DNA of 63,438 nucleotides, taken from contig CALGLJ010000094.1 of assembly GCA_937930235.1 (NCBI GenBank), forward strand, positions 1 through 63,438, in the 5' to 3' direction. Each line of letters opens with the position of its first letter. The stretch's first letter is position 1. Origin of the DNA: an uncultured Verrucomicrobiales bacterium (lineage in GTDB: Bacteria; Verrucomicrobiota; Verrucomicrobiia; Verrucomicrobiales; Akkermansiaceae). Positions 7,968-16,649 of this stretch are shown in pieces. The notes beneath the pieces are model-generated. The model had not been told where the DNA came from and did no database searches. It saw only the letters and a program-made list of their open reading frames with translations. A program made the position numbers and the translations under genes.

Positions 7968-10376
7968 TCACCAAGCTTTGTTCCCATCTTGATCAAAAGG
8001 CAACCAGACTAAGGAAACGGCTCTGACATCGATATCCTTTTTGTATGGTTTAATCGATTCCGGTTCGAGTTCAGTTTGGTCTCCATCAAATTTGCTCTCC
8101 AGCTCCAGAATCTCTTCTGCAAGCTCCGCCTCCAATTCCGCAATGTCATTTTCGACGTGTTTAATTCGATCTTCGGCAATCCCGACATCCCGACGCTGCT
8201 TGAAAGCACGAGTCGCACTTGAAACCGAAGATCGACGAGATTTACGGCCACCTAACAGACCGCCTAAAAGACCGCCAAGGACAGATGCTCCAGCTTGCCA
8301 AGTTGCACTAGATGCTTCCGACTCTTCTTTTTCCAAGGCCAACTGCGCACGTTCCAACTGGTCGGTCTTGGAACGCAATTTCGTCTCATAGCGATCGCGC
8401 AACTTCTCAACGGCTTCGTCTCGTTTCTCACGCCCCTTGATCGTAAGGCGAACGCGGAAATCTCCCTCCGTCTCTCCTAATTTTGAATACATTTTGTATA
8501 AAGGAGAATACATCAGTTTTACGCGCTCATTACGGTAGACCCAATCTGCAAATTCCTTTTCAACAGGTTTATAGTTGGCCGCATTCATGGCGTAGCCCGC
8601 CAGTTCTTCGAATCCAGCCCCCTGGCGCGGCTCATCATCGAGAGATTTTAAAGGCACCGAACATTCACAATCCGTATCCCAATCAATCCCTCCATCTTCA
8701 ATCGGGTTCGTGAAGCGGACGACTCGTGAACCATCGAGATCTGCCTTGCTCGATGAAAAATGAACTTCCGCCTCGCGAATGAGAGCCGGACGATATGTGA
8801 CATCATCTGCCTCTCCAGCAAATGGAACGAAGTATTCCGTCACCCCTTGTCCCACAATGGGACGCTCTCCTTTCGGTGGAGCGGAAGACGCTTGGCTCAT
8901 TGCCATCGGATTTCCTGGTGCGCCCACCTTTTTCGGAGCGCTGAACTGCTCTCGCTTGGGATCCATGAGAGCCTTAATCTTCGTCCGCGTCAACGGACCA
9001 CAGAGATAACTCATCACCCAGCGCACATGAAACATCGCAGGACCATCTTCGTGCACGTTATTCATCAAGAACACTCGTGAATCGAGACCAGAAAGGAGAT
9101 TCTCAATTTGCTTCCGGTCAAAGCTCGCTCCCTGTGAACTCGCCGCACCTTCTAAACCATCCAAAACTCGCGCCTTATCACGCTCGGTCTGGAGACGCCC
9201 CAACCACCACGTCCCCATGTTTGAAAGCGCCTTATAATCAAGATCGACAGGGTTTTGTGTCGCCACTAAGACCCCCAACCCGAAGGCCCGCGCCTGCTTT
9301 AACATCGTCATGAGCGGTTTCTTACTCGGAGGATTCGCCGACGGAGGGAGGTAGCCATAGATCTCATCCATATAGAGCAAAGCTCGTAGACTCGTCGTAC
9401 CACTCTGCATTCTCATCCAAGCCAACATCTGATTGAACAAGAGTGAAACGAAGAACATCCGCTCGCTATCACTCAAATGAGCAATGGAAAAAATAGAAAT
9501 TCTCGGTTTTCCATCGTCCGTATACATCATCCGCTGGACATCCAATGGAGGACCTTCGAGCCAGGTCGAAAATCCCGGACTCGCAAGGAGGGCGTTAAAT
9601 TTCAGCGCTAATTTCTGCCGTTCCTTCTGATTTAGAAAAGATTCCAGATCAATAATGCCAACCTTCCCGAAAGGCGGTTTCTGAATATTTCGAATGAGCG
9701 ATTCTAAAGATAACGACTGCTCGTTCATCCAACAGTGATTAAAGATCGAGCTCAGCAAAATCGCCTCCTGAGACTGAATCGGATCAGCATCGACCCCCAC
9801 TAATGAAAGAAGAGATGAGACCGTCGACTCGATCCGCTCACCCAGAAGTTCCCCATCGTCCAACACTTCAAAAGGAGGCGCTTCAAGAGAGCTTAAAATC
9901 GAGACCGGGATGCCAGCCTTACTTCCGGGAGTGAAAATATTAATATCAACCTTCTCTTTCAATTGACGCACCCGATCAGGTGATTGATGCCAGTCCCCAA
10001 TTCCTTTTTCCCACATTTTCGCGGTTTTCTCAGCAAAGTCATCAGGCGAGATCCCTTTTTTGCGCGCATCGTCTTCGTTGACCCAAGGACGGAAATCAGA
10101 AGCTTCGAAATCAGGGAACGTCAGAAGGAGATTAGAAATATCGCCTTTTGGATCGATCACGATGGCAGGGATATGATCCATTGCCGCCTCTTCTAACAGC
10201 GAGATACAAAGCCCGGTCTTCCCCGAGCCCGTCATGCCCAGAACAACCCCATGCGTCACCAGATCTTTTGAATCATAGAGCAGCAGGTCATCGGTCACCT
10301 TTTTCTCCGCAATATCGTATTCTTTTCCGAGGTAAAAGGAGCCTAACTTTTCATAATCGGGAACGATCTCTGACAT
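7968..10376 (-). CDS. HerA-like/DUF87 P-loop ATPase
   Basis: 802 aa from the ATG at 10376, chosen because it removes an untypical 12-residue leader and begins 'MSEIVPDYEKLGSFYLG'. Walker A is 'GMTGSGKTGLC' (about residue 50), followed by 'PAIVIDPKGDISNLL', typical of DUF87/HerA ATPases. Walker B lies in 'LRALLYMDEIYGYLPP'. Then come 'ARAFGLGVLVATQNPVDLDYK' and an arginine-finger region as in FtsK/HerA-type hexameric motors. The C-terminal third has a charged coiled coil interrupted by a Gly-rich 'GGLLGGLLGG'. Such enzymes may move DNA or act with nucleases, but no NurA-like gene is adjacent. Convergent with the lipoprotein gene (10-nt gap) and divergent from alr. Confidence 0.8.
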   Translation of the reverse strand: MSEIVPDYEKLGSFYLGKEYDIAEKKVTDDLLLYDSKDLVTHGVVLGMTGSGKTGLCISLLEEAAMDHIPAIVIDPKGDISNLLLTFPDFEASDFRPWVNEDDARKKGISPDDFAEKTAKMWEKGIGDWHQSPDRVRQLKEKVDINIFTPGSKAGIPVSILSSLEAPPFEVLDDGELLGERIESTVSSLLSLVGVDADPIQSQEAILLSSIFNHCWMNEQSLSLESLIRNIQKPPFGKVGIIDLESFLNQKERQKLALKFNALLASPGFSTWLEGPPLDVQRMMYTDDGKPRISIFSIAHLSDSERMFFVSLLFNQMLAWMRMQSGTTSLRALLYMDEIYGYLPPSANPPSKKPLMTMLKQARAFGLGVLVATQNPVDLDYKALSNMGTWWLGRLQTERDKARVLDGLEGAASSQGASFDRKQIENLLSGLDSRVFLMNNVHEDGPAMFHVRWVMSYLCGPLTRTKIKALMDPKREQFSAPKKVGAPGNPMAMSQASSAPPKGERPIVGQGVTEYFVPFAGEADDVTYRPALIREAEVHFSSSKADLDGSRVVRFTNPIEDGGIDWDTDCECSVPLKSLDDEPRQGAGFEELAGYAMNAANYKPVEKEFADWVYRNERVKLMYSPLYKMYSKLGETEGDFRVRLTIKGREKRDEAVEKLRDRYETKLRSKTDQLERAQLALEKEESEASSATWQAGASVLGGLLGGLLGGRKSRRSSVSSATRAFKQRRDVGIAEDRIKHVENDIAELEAELAEEILELESKFDGDQTELEPESIKPYKKDIDVRAVSLVWLPFDQDGNKAW

Positions 10377-10440
10377 GAACGCTAATATATGGGGAGAATT
10401 TAGATTTTCCATAGACTAAAATTAGATTTAGCTCATTGCA

Positions 10441-11517
10441 GTGAACCTTTCCCCTCCTCGCGCCTGGGCTGAGATTGATCTCTCCGCATTGCGACACAAT
10501 CTCCAAGTCGCTCGCTCGACCTCGGGCAAGGAAGTCATGGCCGTCATCAAAGCCGGAGCATACGGTCACGGACTCGAAGAAACCGCAAAAGCTCTCGATC
10601 ATGAAGGCCTCCCCTTTTTCGGAGTAGCGAATGCCGGAGAAGCTCGTCGCCTGTTCAACGCGAACATTCAAACTACCCCCTATATTTTAGGGGCTACTCT
10701 TCCCTCCGAACGAGAAGAAATCACGGCCCGTGGTTGGACCCCTTGCCTGTGCTCTCTTGATGAAATAGATCACTTCAATGCTCTGGGTCCGGTGAAGGCT
10801 CACCTCGCGCTCGATACTGGAATGGGTCGAGGAGGCTTCCTCCCCGAACAAATCCCGCTCGCACTACAAAAACTCGCGAAATGTCCAAACATCACCATCA
10901 CTGGAGTGGGATCTCACCTGCCAGTTGCCGATGAAGACCCTCATTTCACCCGTTCGCAATTCGAGCTTTTCGATTCCCTCATTACCCAGATTCCTCAAAC
11001 CGCGACTCCATTCCATATTCATCTCGGAAACTCCGCTGGCTTACTCGATTTCAATAGCCACACAACCAATCTCGTCCGCCCCGGACTCATGATCTATGGC
11101 ATCTCCCCTCTGGCTTCTCATCAGGAAAAATTACGCCCAGTCATGACCCTCAAAACTCGGATCTCACTGATACACGATCTCCCGAAAGGACACGGTGTCT
11201 CTTACGGCCGCACTCTTTTAAAAAGAGACACCCGTGCCGCAATTCTCGGCATTGGATACGGAGATGGCTATCCTCGTTCTCTTTCAGAACAAAACGCACA
11301 TGTCATGATCCGGGGACATCAATGCCCTCTTCTCGGACGGGTCACCATGGATCAGATCATCGTCGATGTCACCGATCTTCCGACATGTCAAACTGGGGAT
11401 GCAGTCATCCTCTTCGGCCCTGATTTGCTCGTATCAAATCTCGCTGCGAAGGCCGGAACAATCGCCTGGGAACTCCTCACTCAAATCACCCCAAGAGTCC
11501 AAAGGAACTACCGATAA
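10441..11517 (+). CDS. alr: Alanine racemase
   Basis: 358 aa, GTG start, normal length. The PLP lysine is in 'VMAVIKAGAYGHGLEE' near the N-terminus. The catalytic tyrosine region is 'GHGVSYGRTLL', and 'GIGYGDGYPRS' and 'LLGRVTMDQIIVDVT' are signature segments. It interconverts L- and D-alanine for peptidoglycan in the cytoplasm. It is divergently transcribed from the HerA-like gene with only 64 nt between starts. A bidirectional hairpin at 11516-11546 lies just after its stop. Confidence 0.95.
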   Translation: MNLSPPRAWAEIDLSALRHNLQVARSTSGKEVMAVIKAGAYGHGLEETAKALDHEGLPFFGVANAGEARRLFNANIQTTPYILGATLPSEREEITARGWTPCLCSLDEIDHFNALGPVKAHLALDTGMGRGGFLPEQIPLALQKLAKCPNITITGVGSHLPVADEDPHFTRSQFELFDSLITQIPQTATPFHIHLGNSAGLLDFNSHTTNLVRPGLMIYGISPLASHQEKLRPVMTLKTRISLIHDLPKGHGVSYGRTLLKRDTRAAILGIGYGDGYPRSLSEQNAHVMIRGHQCPLLGRVTMDQIIVDVTDLPTCQTGDAVILFGPDLLVSNLAAKAGTIAWELLTQITPRVQRNYR

Positions 11518-11546
11518 AAAAACGACCTCGACTGTCGCCGAGGTCG
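11516..11546 (-). terminator. Rho-independent terminator between alr and the YHS-like gene
   Basis: Perfect 8-bp stem CGACCTCG / CGAGGTCG with an 8-nt loop. Read on the minus strand it runs into seven T residues, so it should end the 11580-12035 gene. On the plus strand the hairpin follows the alr stop by 5 nt but no T-tract follows, so it may only stabilise the alr mRNA end. Confidence 0.8.
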
Positions 11547-11579
11547 CAGAAAAAAATAATATCAAGGAGGTGAGAAAAT

Positions 11580-12035
11580 CTATTTTTTACCCGCCATCTC
11601 TTTTTCCTTGGCCATCATCGCCACTTTCCACTTCATATCTGCGGCCGCAACATTTTCCTTAAGATTCTTTTTGAATTTCATTTCAAGGTCTTTGCTCGCA
11701 TTCAAGAAGATACGTCCTTCATGCACCATGAAGACCGTCGGGTCCGCATCAGCAGCTTTCCCTTTAGAGATACAGAATGCACACTTCCCGTCATAGGCAG
11801 GAAGAAACTTCTTTGGCTCTCCGGTAAATGCTTTCATCGCATCAGCATTGACGAAATAATACATTTGCCCCTCATGGCTCACTTTAAATTTCTCCGTTCC
11901 TTTGACTGCTTTACCCGCAGCAATATAGCAGACCGGACAGTATCCACTCAGCGCTGCTTTCTTATCCATCGCCTGAGCAGAGACAGTCATAAAAAGAGCA
12001 AAAAGGCTAGTCAGTAAATAACGAGATGTTTTCAT
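11580..12035 (-). CDS. Secreted Cys-pair protein with YHS-like repeats
   Basis: 151 aa with a signal peptide (ending VSAQA). The mature part contains 'GYCPVCYIAAGKAVKG' and, about 50 residues later, 'GKCAFCISKGKAADAD', each followed by an aromatic 'YYFVNADAMKAF' or 'VFMVHEGRIF'. This CxxC plus aromatic pattern recalls YHS domains, which bind metals in metallo-ATPases and related proteins. A periplasmic metal (copper-like) binding role is plausible but inferred. It is a single-gene unit closed by the terminator at 11516-11546. Confidence 0.65.
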   Translation of the reverse strand: MKTSRYLLTSLFALFMTVSAQAMDKKAALSGYCPVCYIAAGKAVKGTEKFKVSHEGQMYYFVNADAMKAFTGEPKKFLPAYDGKCAFCISKGKAADADPTVFMVHEGRIFLNASKDLEMKFKKNLKENVAAADMKWKVAMMAKEKEMAGKK

Positions 12036-12163
12036 ATTTTATAGATTTTGTTTTAGTAAAGCACCACGTCAAATCGCGGCATCACAAGGGAGATGCTTCG
12101 CGCTTTTAAACTATTCCTACAAAAAAATTCCCTCTCAACTGCAATATTAGAATTGCTTATGTA

Positions 12164-13060
12164 TCATGATTCACTGAGTCCCTGCAAATGAGCCAAGGAA
12201 GTTCCGCAACACCCTCCCAAGACCTGAACTGAATGCTCTCGATGAAGACGGAGCATTGCGGAGAGCCATGAGGACAGTGAATCTGCTTGCGTCTCGCTAG
12301 CACCATCCAGTGAGGTCACATCTTTTGAAGAAGCATTCGCTTGAATCCCAATCAACCGATCAAGCGCCTTATCCTGATAGGCGTTCAGAATAAATTGTGG
12401 ATGAGTGCAATTCACGTAATAGCCTACCGGAGCGGCCATTTGATCCACCCGCTCCATGGCTTCTTCTAAAGGAGTCCCATCAAGGACCTTCCCATCTTGT
12501 CCCGTACAGAAACTGATGATGAACGGCTTTCCCGTCGCCCTCATCGCGCGGGCTACTCCGATCGCTTCTTCTACCGAGGGAAGTGTTTGTGACTGCAAAA
12601 AGTCGGCCTCGGTTGCAGCGAGTTCTTCAATCTGTGGAGTATGAAACTGCTCGGCCGCGTCCGCATCAGGAGCAAGTTCAGGACGATAGCAATCATTCTG
12701 AGGTCCCGTTAAAGCACCGATTAAAATATCAGCCTCACTCGCAAACTCCTGGCGCACTCCCAGAAGGTAATTTACGGCATCAGTATTAATCGTCTCAGGG
12801 ACTCGAGCTTCGGCTACCCGCTTCGCATCCAAACGCCAAGTAGGAGCCGTCATCAGGATCGGCAAATTCGCATCCCGTGCCACCTCCAAATATTCCTGAT
12901 AAAGACGAGTCATGATCGCCCGAGACTCTTCCGGTCCATAAATCAGCGGAGTGTTATAAAGAGTCTCGTGTAGAGTCACCTTAGAATCACGCCGTAATCG
13001 CTCCGCAATGGCAGCCTCCGCTAAAATTTTAGGATGGGACTCAAGTAATTGACGAAGCAT
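12164..13060 (-). CDS. Homocysteine S-methyltransferase family protein
   Basis: 298 aa, the length of stand-alone family members. The zinc-binding cysteines are visible as 'VNCTHPQF' and the late 'VLGGCCGTSLAHL'; 'FIISFCTGQDGK' precedes them. The family transfers a methyl group from S-methylmethionine, betaine or related donors to homocysteine through a zinc thiolate. The donor here cannot be told from sequence. The gene lies 39 nt downstream of a PLP decarboxylase on the same strand and is probably co-transcribed with it. Confidence 0.85.
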   Translation of the reverse strand: MLRQLLESHPKILAEAAIAERLRRDSKVTLHETLYNTPLIYGPEESRAIMTRLYQEYLEVARDANLPILMTAPTWRLDAKRVAEARVPETINTDAVNYLLGVRQEFASEADILIGALTGPQNDCYRPELAPDADAAEQFHTPQIEELAATEADFLQSQTLPSVEEAIGVARAMRATGKPFIISFCTGQDGKVLDGTPLEEAMERVDQMAAPVGYYVNCTHPQFILNAYQDKALDRLIGIQANASSKDVTSLDGASETQADSLSSWLSAMLRLHREHSVQVLGGCCGTSLAHLQGLSES

Positions 13061-13099
13061 GGCTCAGCTCTACGCTCTTTACTCGTCGAATACGACCTC

Positions 13100-14524
13100 T
13101 CAATCACAGAATGACGTAATCAACCTCGCCCCAACGTTGCGGATATTCTCTAGCAGCGATTGAAACACCTCCCCAGTCACATAGGGACTAATGATCGTAC
13201 TGCGAAGATACACCTGCTGATGTTTCTCCATTTGCACGAGATAAAACTCTCCACCTTTGATGACCTCACTGCGCACCTTTTCATTGAGTTCGTTCAATAA
13301 GCCACTCTCTACCTTCTCAGGCACGTAACGATAACAGAGAATGTTTGATTCGGGTTTCAGGAAGAGCTCAAAATCTGGCGCATCCTGAACGATGGATGCA
13401 AACTCTCGCGTCCTCGCCATCATGTGATCGATATACTCTTCAAAGAGTCCTTCTCGGCCTGCCCGAAGAGCCGTGTAAGCTCGTAAACCCAACATCGGGC
13501 GCGTACACTCAAGGGTTCTTTTTGCTAAATCCCACCATTCTCTCGTTTCCTCTTTACTCCAGAGATAGTCGGCCTTTTGAGCGAAAGTCTGGTAAGAGTC
13601 ATCTTCCTTTTTAAAAAGCACTGCGGTGAGCAAACCGGAACTCAAAAGCATCTTATGAAAATCCACCACGATGGAATCAGCTCGCCCGATTCCCTTCAAC
13701 AAAGGGCTCATTTTTTTGGAAAAAACAAACGCTCCAGAATGCGCCGCATCCACATGAAACCAAAGCCCCTCATGTTCACAAAGATCTGCCAACTCGTCTA
13801 AGGGATCAATTCTCCCGGTCGCAGTGGACCCCGCACTTCCAATCAATCCTAGAACCTGTATTCCTCTCGCCCGTGCCGAAACGAGAGCCTCTCGTGCCGC
13901 ATCCGCGCGCATCCGGTATTCGTCATCCACACTCACGGCAATGACTCCCTCATCTCCCCACCCCATCATCTTCACCGCACGGGACACACAATAGTGAGCC
14001 TCCTCAGAAACCAAGACCGCGTAACGGCACTCATGCGAACCAGAATCCCACGATTCTGTCATCTTCTGCCGCATCGCCAGCAATGCGGTGAGATTCCCTA
14101 ATGAGCCTCCAGAAGTGAGCACTCCCCCTGCTCCAGATGGTAATCCAAAGCGTTTTACTAAATCCATCATCACCACCCTTTCCATTGGGATGGAAGGATT
14201 CCCCACTTCAAAAATTCCACTCCCTGTATCCAAAAAACAGCCAACCAAATCCATCACCGCCACCTCTGGCAAAACCGGTCCCACTTGATGGCCCAAATTC
14301 CGGGGATGGTGCACGCGAAACGCCTGCTCGATGACATCATTCACAAAATCATCCCCCTGATAGTGATCCCAACGCTCAAAAGCCTTCTCTGGAGATTCTC
14401 CCGAACGCACCGGAACATCTCCCGCCTGCCCCTGAGCAAATGCATCGGCCAGCCGGTCAACAGCTTCATGCGCCCGAGTTCGAAAAAGTTCAGAATCAAA
14501 AGCCTCTTCCATCATTTCCCACAT
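13100..14524 (-). CDS. PLP-dependent decarboxylase (group II, aromatic/glutamate type)
   Basis: 474 aa. Group II decarboxylase features are present: 'SGGSLGNLTALLAMRQ', 'FHVDAAHSGAFVF' (the Asp that holds the pyridine ring) and the Schiff-base lysine in 'SIVVDFHKMLLSSG' near residue 287. The family decarboxylates amino acids such as aromatic residues, glutamate, diaminobutyrate or sulfinates; the substrate is not readable. The start could be the first ATG or the MMEEAFDSE a few codons later. The tight link to the homocysteine methyltransferase-like gene could mean an amino-acid side pathway. Confidence 0.85.
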   Translation of the reverse strand: MWEMMEEAFDSELFRTRAHEAVDRLADAFAQGQAGDVPVRSGESPEKAFERWDHYQGDDFVNDVIEQAFRVHHPRNLGHQVGPVLPEVAVMDLVGCFLDTGSGIFEVGNPSIPMERVVMMDLVKRFGLPSGAGGVLTSGGSLGNLTALLAMRQKMTESWDSGSHECRYAVLVSEEAHYCVSRAVKMMGWGDEGVIAVSVDDEYRMRADAAREALVSARARGIQVLGLIGSAGSTATGRIDPLDELADLCEHEGLWFHVDAAHSGAFVFSKKMSPLLKGIGRADSIVVDFHKMLLSSGLLTAVLFKKEDDSYQTFAQKADYLWSKEETREWWDLAKRTLECTRPMLGLRAYTALRAGREGLFEEYIDHMMARTREFASIVQDAPDFELFLKPESNILCYRYVPEKVESGLLNELNEKVRSEVIKGGEFYLVQMEKHQQVYLRSTIISPYVTGEVFQSLLENIRNVGARLITSFCD

Positions 14525-14652
14525 CCATACCGAAATTCATCGCTCAGTCTCGCAAAAAAATGACCTTCTCTCCGCCTTTCCCCTCAAAAATGCTCAAAGA
14601 AGCGTCTCTCCTCTTGCCATTTTCCTCAGAAGCACTAAATAAACCCCGCGCC

Positions 14653-14729
14653 GCGCTCATAGCTCAACTGGATAGAGCAACGCACTTCTAATGCGTAGGT
14701 TGCAGGTTCGAGTCCTGCTGAGCGTGCCA
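14653..14729 (+). tRNA. tRNA-Arg (anticodon UCU)
   Basis: A full 77-nt cloverleaf can be folded. The acceptor is GCGCTCA / TGAGCGT with a G-U first pair. The D arm is GCTC / GAGC, the anticodon stem ACGCA / TGCGT holds loop CTTCTAA, the T arm is GCAGG / CCTGC with TTCGAGT, and the discriminator G is followed by an encoded CCA. The anticodon TCT reads AGA/AGG arginine codons. The tmk ATG follows the CCA by only 18 nt, so the two are likely on one primary transcript. Confidence 0.95.
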
Positions 14730-14747
14730 TTCTTAATTTTCTCTTTC

Positions 14748-15317
14748 ATGTTTATCGTTTTTGAAGGCATCGACGGCACGGGGAAATCCACTCAAGTTCA
14801 GATGCTCGCAGCGGCTCTGCAAAAAAAAGGCCATGAGGTCATCACCTCGAAAGAACCGACGGACGGCCCCTATGGAAAACGTCTCCGAGACTCGGCCGAA
14901 ACCGGACGCCTTTCTCCGCAAGATGAACTCGACCTCTTCCACCTCGACCGAAAAGAACATGTCACGGAGTTGATCAACCCCGCTCTGGAACGTGGAGCCA
15001 CCATCATCCTAGACCGCTATTATTTTTCCACGATGGCTTATCAAGGGATCAGAGGATTTGACCCGCAGGAGATTCGCCAAATCAACGAAGCATTTGCCCC
15101 CCAGCCTCATCACGTTTTTATTCTGGAGGTTCCCATCGATACCGCCTTAACCAGAATCGGAGGGCGTGATGGTCAGGCTAACGAATTCGAACAACGCGAA
15201 TTTCTCGAAAAATGTCATGAAATCTTCGCCGCCCTGCCCGATGACTTCATTACCCGAATCGACGCAAGCCAATCTCCCGAAGAGGTCCATGCCGCGATCC
15301 TAGCGAAACTGCCGTAA
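14748..15317 (+). CDS. tmk: Thymidylate kinase
   Basis: 189 aa from the ATG at 14748; the ORF-track start lies inside the tRNA and is not real. The P-loop is at the very N-terminus (FEGIDGTGKSTQ). 'DRYYFSTMAYQG' is the DR(Y/H) nucleotide-binding motif, and 'ALTRIGGRDGQANEFE' is the LID region. The enzyme phosphorylates dTMP to dTDP. The mRNA start probably comes from the tRNA promoter. The 3' end overlaps a convergent DUF4250 gene by 18 nt. Confidence 0.95.
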   Translation: MFIVFEGIDGTGKSTQVQMLAAALQKKGHEVITSKEPTDGPYGKRLRDSAETGRLSPQDELDLFHLDRKEHVTELINPALERGATIILDRYYFSTMAYQGIRGFDPQEIRQINEAFAPQPHHVFILEVPIDTALTRIGGRDGQANEFEQREFLEKCHEIFAALPDDFITRIDASQSPEEVHAAILAKLP

Positions 15318-15503
15318 TGCGGCTTGATAGAGATAATCTTCCGACGCCAGTCGCGCTACCAGCTTCTCCTCATCCAGGCCATGGGTCTTACAGAGATCAT
15401 CCAGAGACTCCGCATGGTTTCGTAATTCCGTATTCACCAGCCCCACGAGTAAATGAGGATCCATTGTTTCAAAATTTGTTAAATTCACCTTCCCGGAGGA
15501 CAT
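15300..15503 (-). CDS. Small DUF4250 family protein
   Basis: 67 aa from the ATG at 15503, much shorter than the ORF-track version (118 aa), whose N-terminal part runs antisense through the rpmE start and reads like noise. The C-terminal 55 residues match my memory of DUF4250: 'PHLLVGLVNTELRNHAESLDDL' then 'GLDEEKLVARLASEDYLY'. A shorter start at 15464 (MDPHLL) is also possible. Function unknown; the family is small and cytoplasmic. It overlaps the end of tmk tail to tail and is divergent from rpmE2. Confidence 0.65.
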   Translation of the reverse strand: MSSGKVNLTNFETMDPHLLVGLVNTELRNHAESLDDLCKTHGLDEEKLVARLASEDYLYQAALRQFR

Positions 15504-15593
15504 AGATTCGAAATCGCATTGACACCAACGTCTTTTTCCGCAATCTCCGCCTCGCGGCGTCGGAAACGTCGTAACCCAACTGTAGGGACTCCT

Positions 15594-15863
15594 ATGAAAG
15601 CAGACATCCATCCTGATTACCATCCAGTCATCTTCCAAGACATGACGACTGGCCACCGCTATATTACCCGTTCAACCGCTAAGTCTGATAAGACTGAGGA
15701 AATTGACGGGGTAGAGCACTTCGTTATCTCTATGGGCCTCACGGCCGATTCTCACCCATTCTACACCGGAAAGTCCACCTTCGTGGATACCGAAGGTCGA
15801 ATCGACAAGTTCCAGAAGCGTTTCGGCTCAGTCCGTCGCGCCAAGAAACCTTCTCGCGGCTAA
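15594..15863 (+). CDS. rpmE2: 50S ribosomal protein L31 type B
   Basis: 89 aa from the ATG at 15594 ('MKADIHPDYHPVIFQD'). 'DTEGRIDKFQKRFG' near the C-terminus is diagnostic. It lacks the CxxC cysteines of zinc-binding L31, so it is the type B, zinc-independent form, often favoured under zinc limitation. The ORF-track start adds 25 non-conserved residues. A TTGACA at 15519-15524 could serve as a -35 box, but the -10 at the right distance is poor. A strong terminator follows at 15883-15933. Confidence 0.95.
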   Translation: MKADIHPDYHPVIFQDMTTGHRYITRSTAKSDKTEEIDGVEHFVISMGLTADSHPFYTGKSTFVDTEGRIDKFQKRFGSVRRAKKPSRG

Positions 15864-15882
15864 TTTACAGAAATTTACCATT

Positions 15883-15933
15883 TCGCGCATTTCTGGCAGA
15901 CCCTCGTTTGCTTGGAAATGCGCGATTTTTTTT
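15883..15933 (+). terminator. Strong Rho-independent terminator of rpmE2
   Basis: An 11-bp perfect stem TCGCGCATTTC / GAAATGCGCGA with a 21-nt loop is followed immediately by eight T residues on the plus strand, 20 nt after the rpmE2 stop. Confidence 0.85.
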
Positions 15934-15968
15934 GATCAAGGACGTTCGGCACTTACCGGCACTGGAAG

Positions 15969-16649
15969 TCAGGGTTTCTGCCCTACGTAAATGGAAGCAA
16001 TCCCACCCGTGAGCGCATGCCAGCAGGTTTCATGGAGCCCTGCTTTATCGAAAAGATCTAACATCGCTTGGCCTTTTGGGAATTCACCGATGGAGCCTGC
16101 GAGATATTCGTAAGCCTGTCCCTCTCCCGTCAACGCTCCTGCAATTTTAGGAAGAACCTTATTGAGGTAAAATTCATACGGCTTGGCCAGCAAGCCATCC
16201 GGGGTCGAAAAATCGAGCACCAAAAGGTGCCCCCCTGTTTCAATCACCCGCGCCATCTCTCGCAAGGCATCTTGCCAATTCGCCATGTTGCGGAGTCCAA
16301 AGGCCACCGTCACCAAGTCAAATTCGGCATCTCCGAAAGGCAAATTCATGGCATCGGCCACCTGCGTTTCCTGCACGCCATTCCTCGTCGCATGCGACAG
16401 CATTTCGGGACAAAAATCTGTTCCAAGTAATTTGGCATCGGGGCAGCGTCGTTGGATTTCAAGCGCAAGATCTCCTGTGCCCGTCGCCACATCGAGGACC
16501 TTTTTCGGAGCCCACTCCTGAACAAGACGACCGACTTTCTTTCGCCACAAAATATCGGTTCCCGCACTTAACACATGATTGGTCAAGACATAGCGATCAG
16601 CAATCTTTGCAAATGCGCCCTTCACAAAACTGGGATCTTGTCCGCTCAT
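15969..16649 (-). CDS. ubiE: Demethylmenaquinone/ubiquinone C-methyltransferase (MenG/UbiE)
   Basis: 226 aa class I SAM methyltransferase: 'KVLDVATGTGDLALEIQ' is motif I. The UbiE-specific 'AFGLRNM' and 'YEYLAGSIGEFP' are both present. It methylates demethylmenaquinol or the ubiquinone precursor; menaquinone is more likely if the organism is a verrucomicrobium. Its ATG overlaps the stop of the upstream GNAT gene (ATGA), so the pair is translationally coupled. It is convergent with rpmE2. Confidence 0.9.
   Translation of the reverse strand: MSGQDPSFVKGAFAKIADRYVLTNHVLSAGTDILWRKKVGRLVQEWAPKKVLDVATGTGDLALEIQRRCPDAKLLGTDFCPEMLSHATRNGVQETQVADAMNLPFGDAEFDLVTVAFGLRNMANWQDALREMARVIETGGHLLVLDFSTPDGLLAKPYEFYLNKVLPKIAGALTGEGQAYEYLAGSIGEFPKGQAMLDLFDKAGLHETCWHALTGGIASIYVGQKP

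Noticed and set aside
11564-11574. Near-perfect Shine-Dalgarno AAGGAGGTG on the plus strand
   Set aside because: No sensible ORF follows; the downstream frame is antisense to the YHS-like gene. Probably chance or part of the transcript end.
12140-12160. GCAAT / ATTGC hairpin before the homocysteine methyltransferase-like stop
   Set aside because: Stem of 5 bp with AT-rich loop and no directly following T-tract on the minus strand.
15504-15656. N-terminal part of the 118-aa minus-strand ORF at 15300-15656
   Set aside because: It runs antisense to the rpmE2 start and leader and looks non-coding; only the DUF4250 part is kept.
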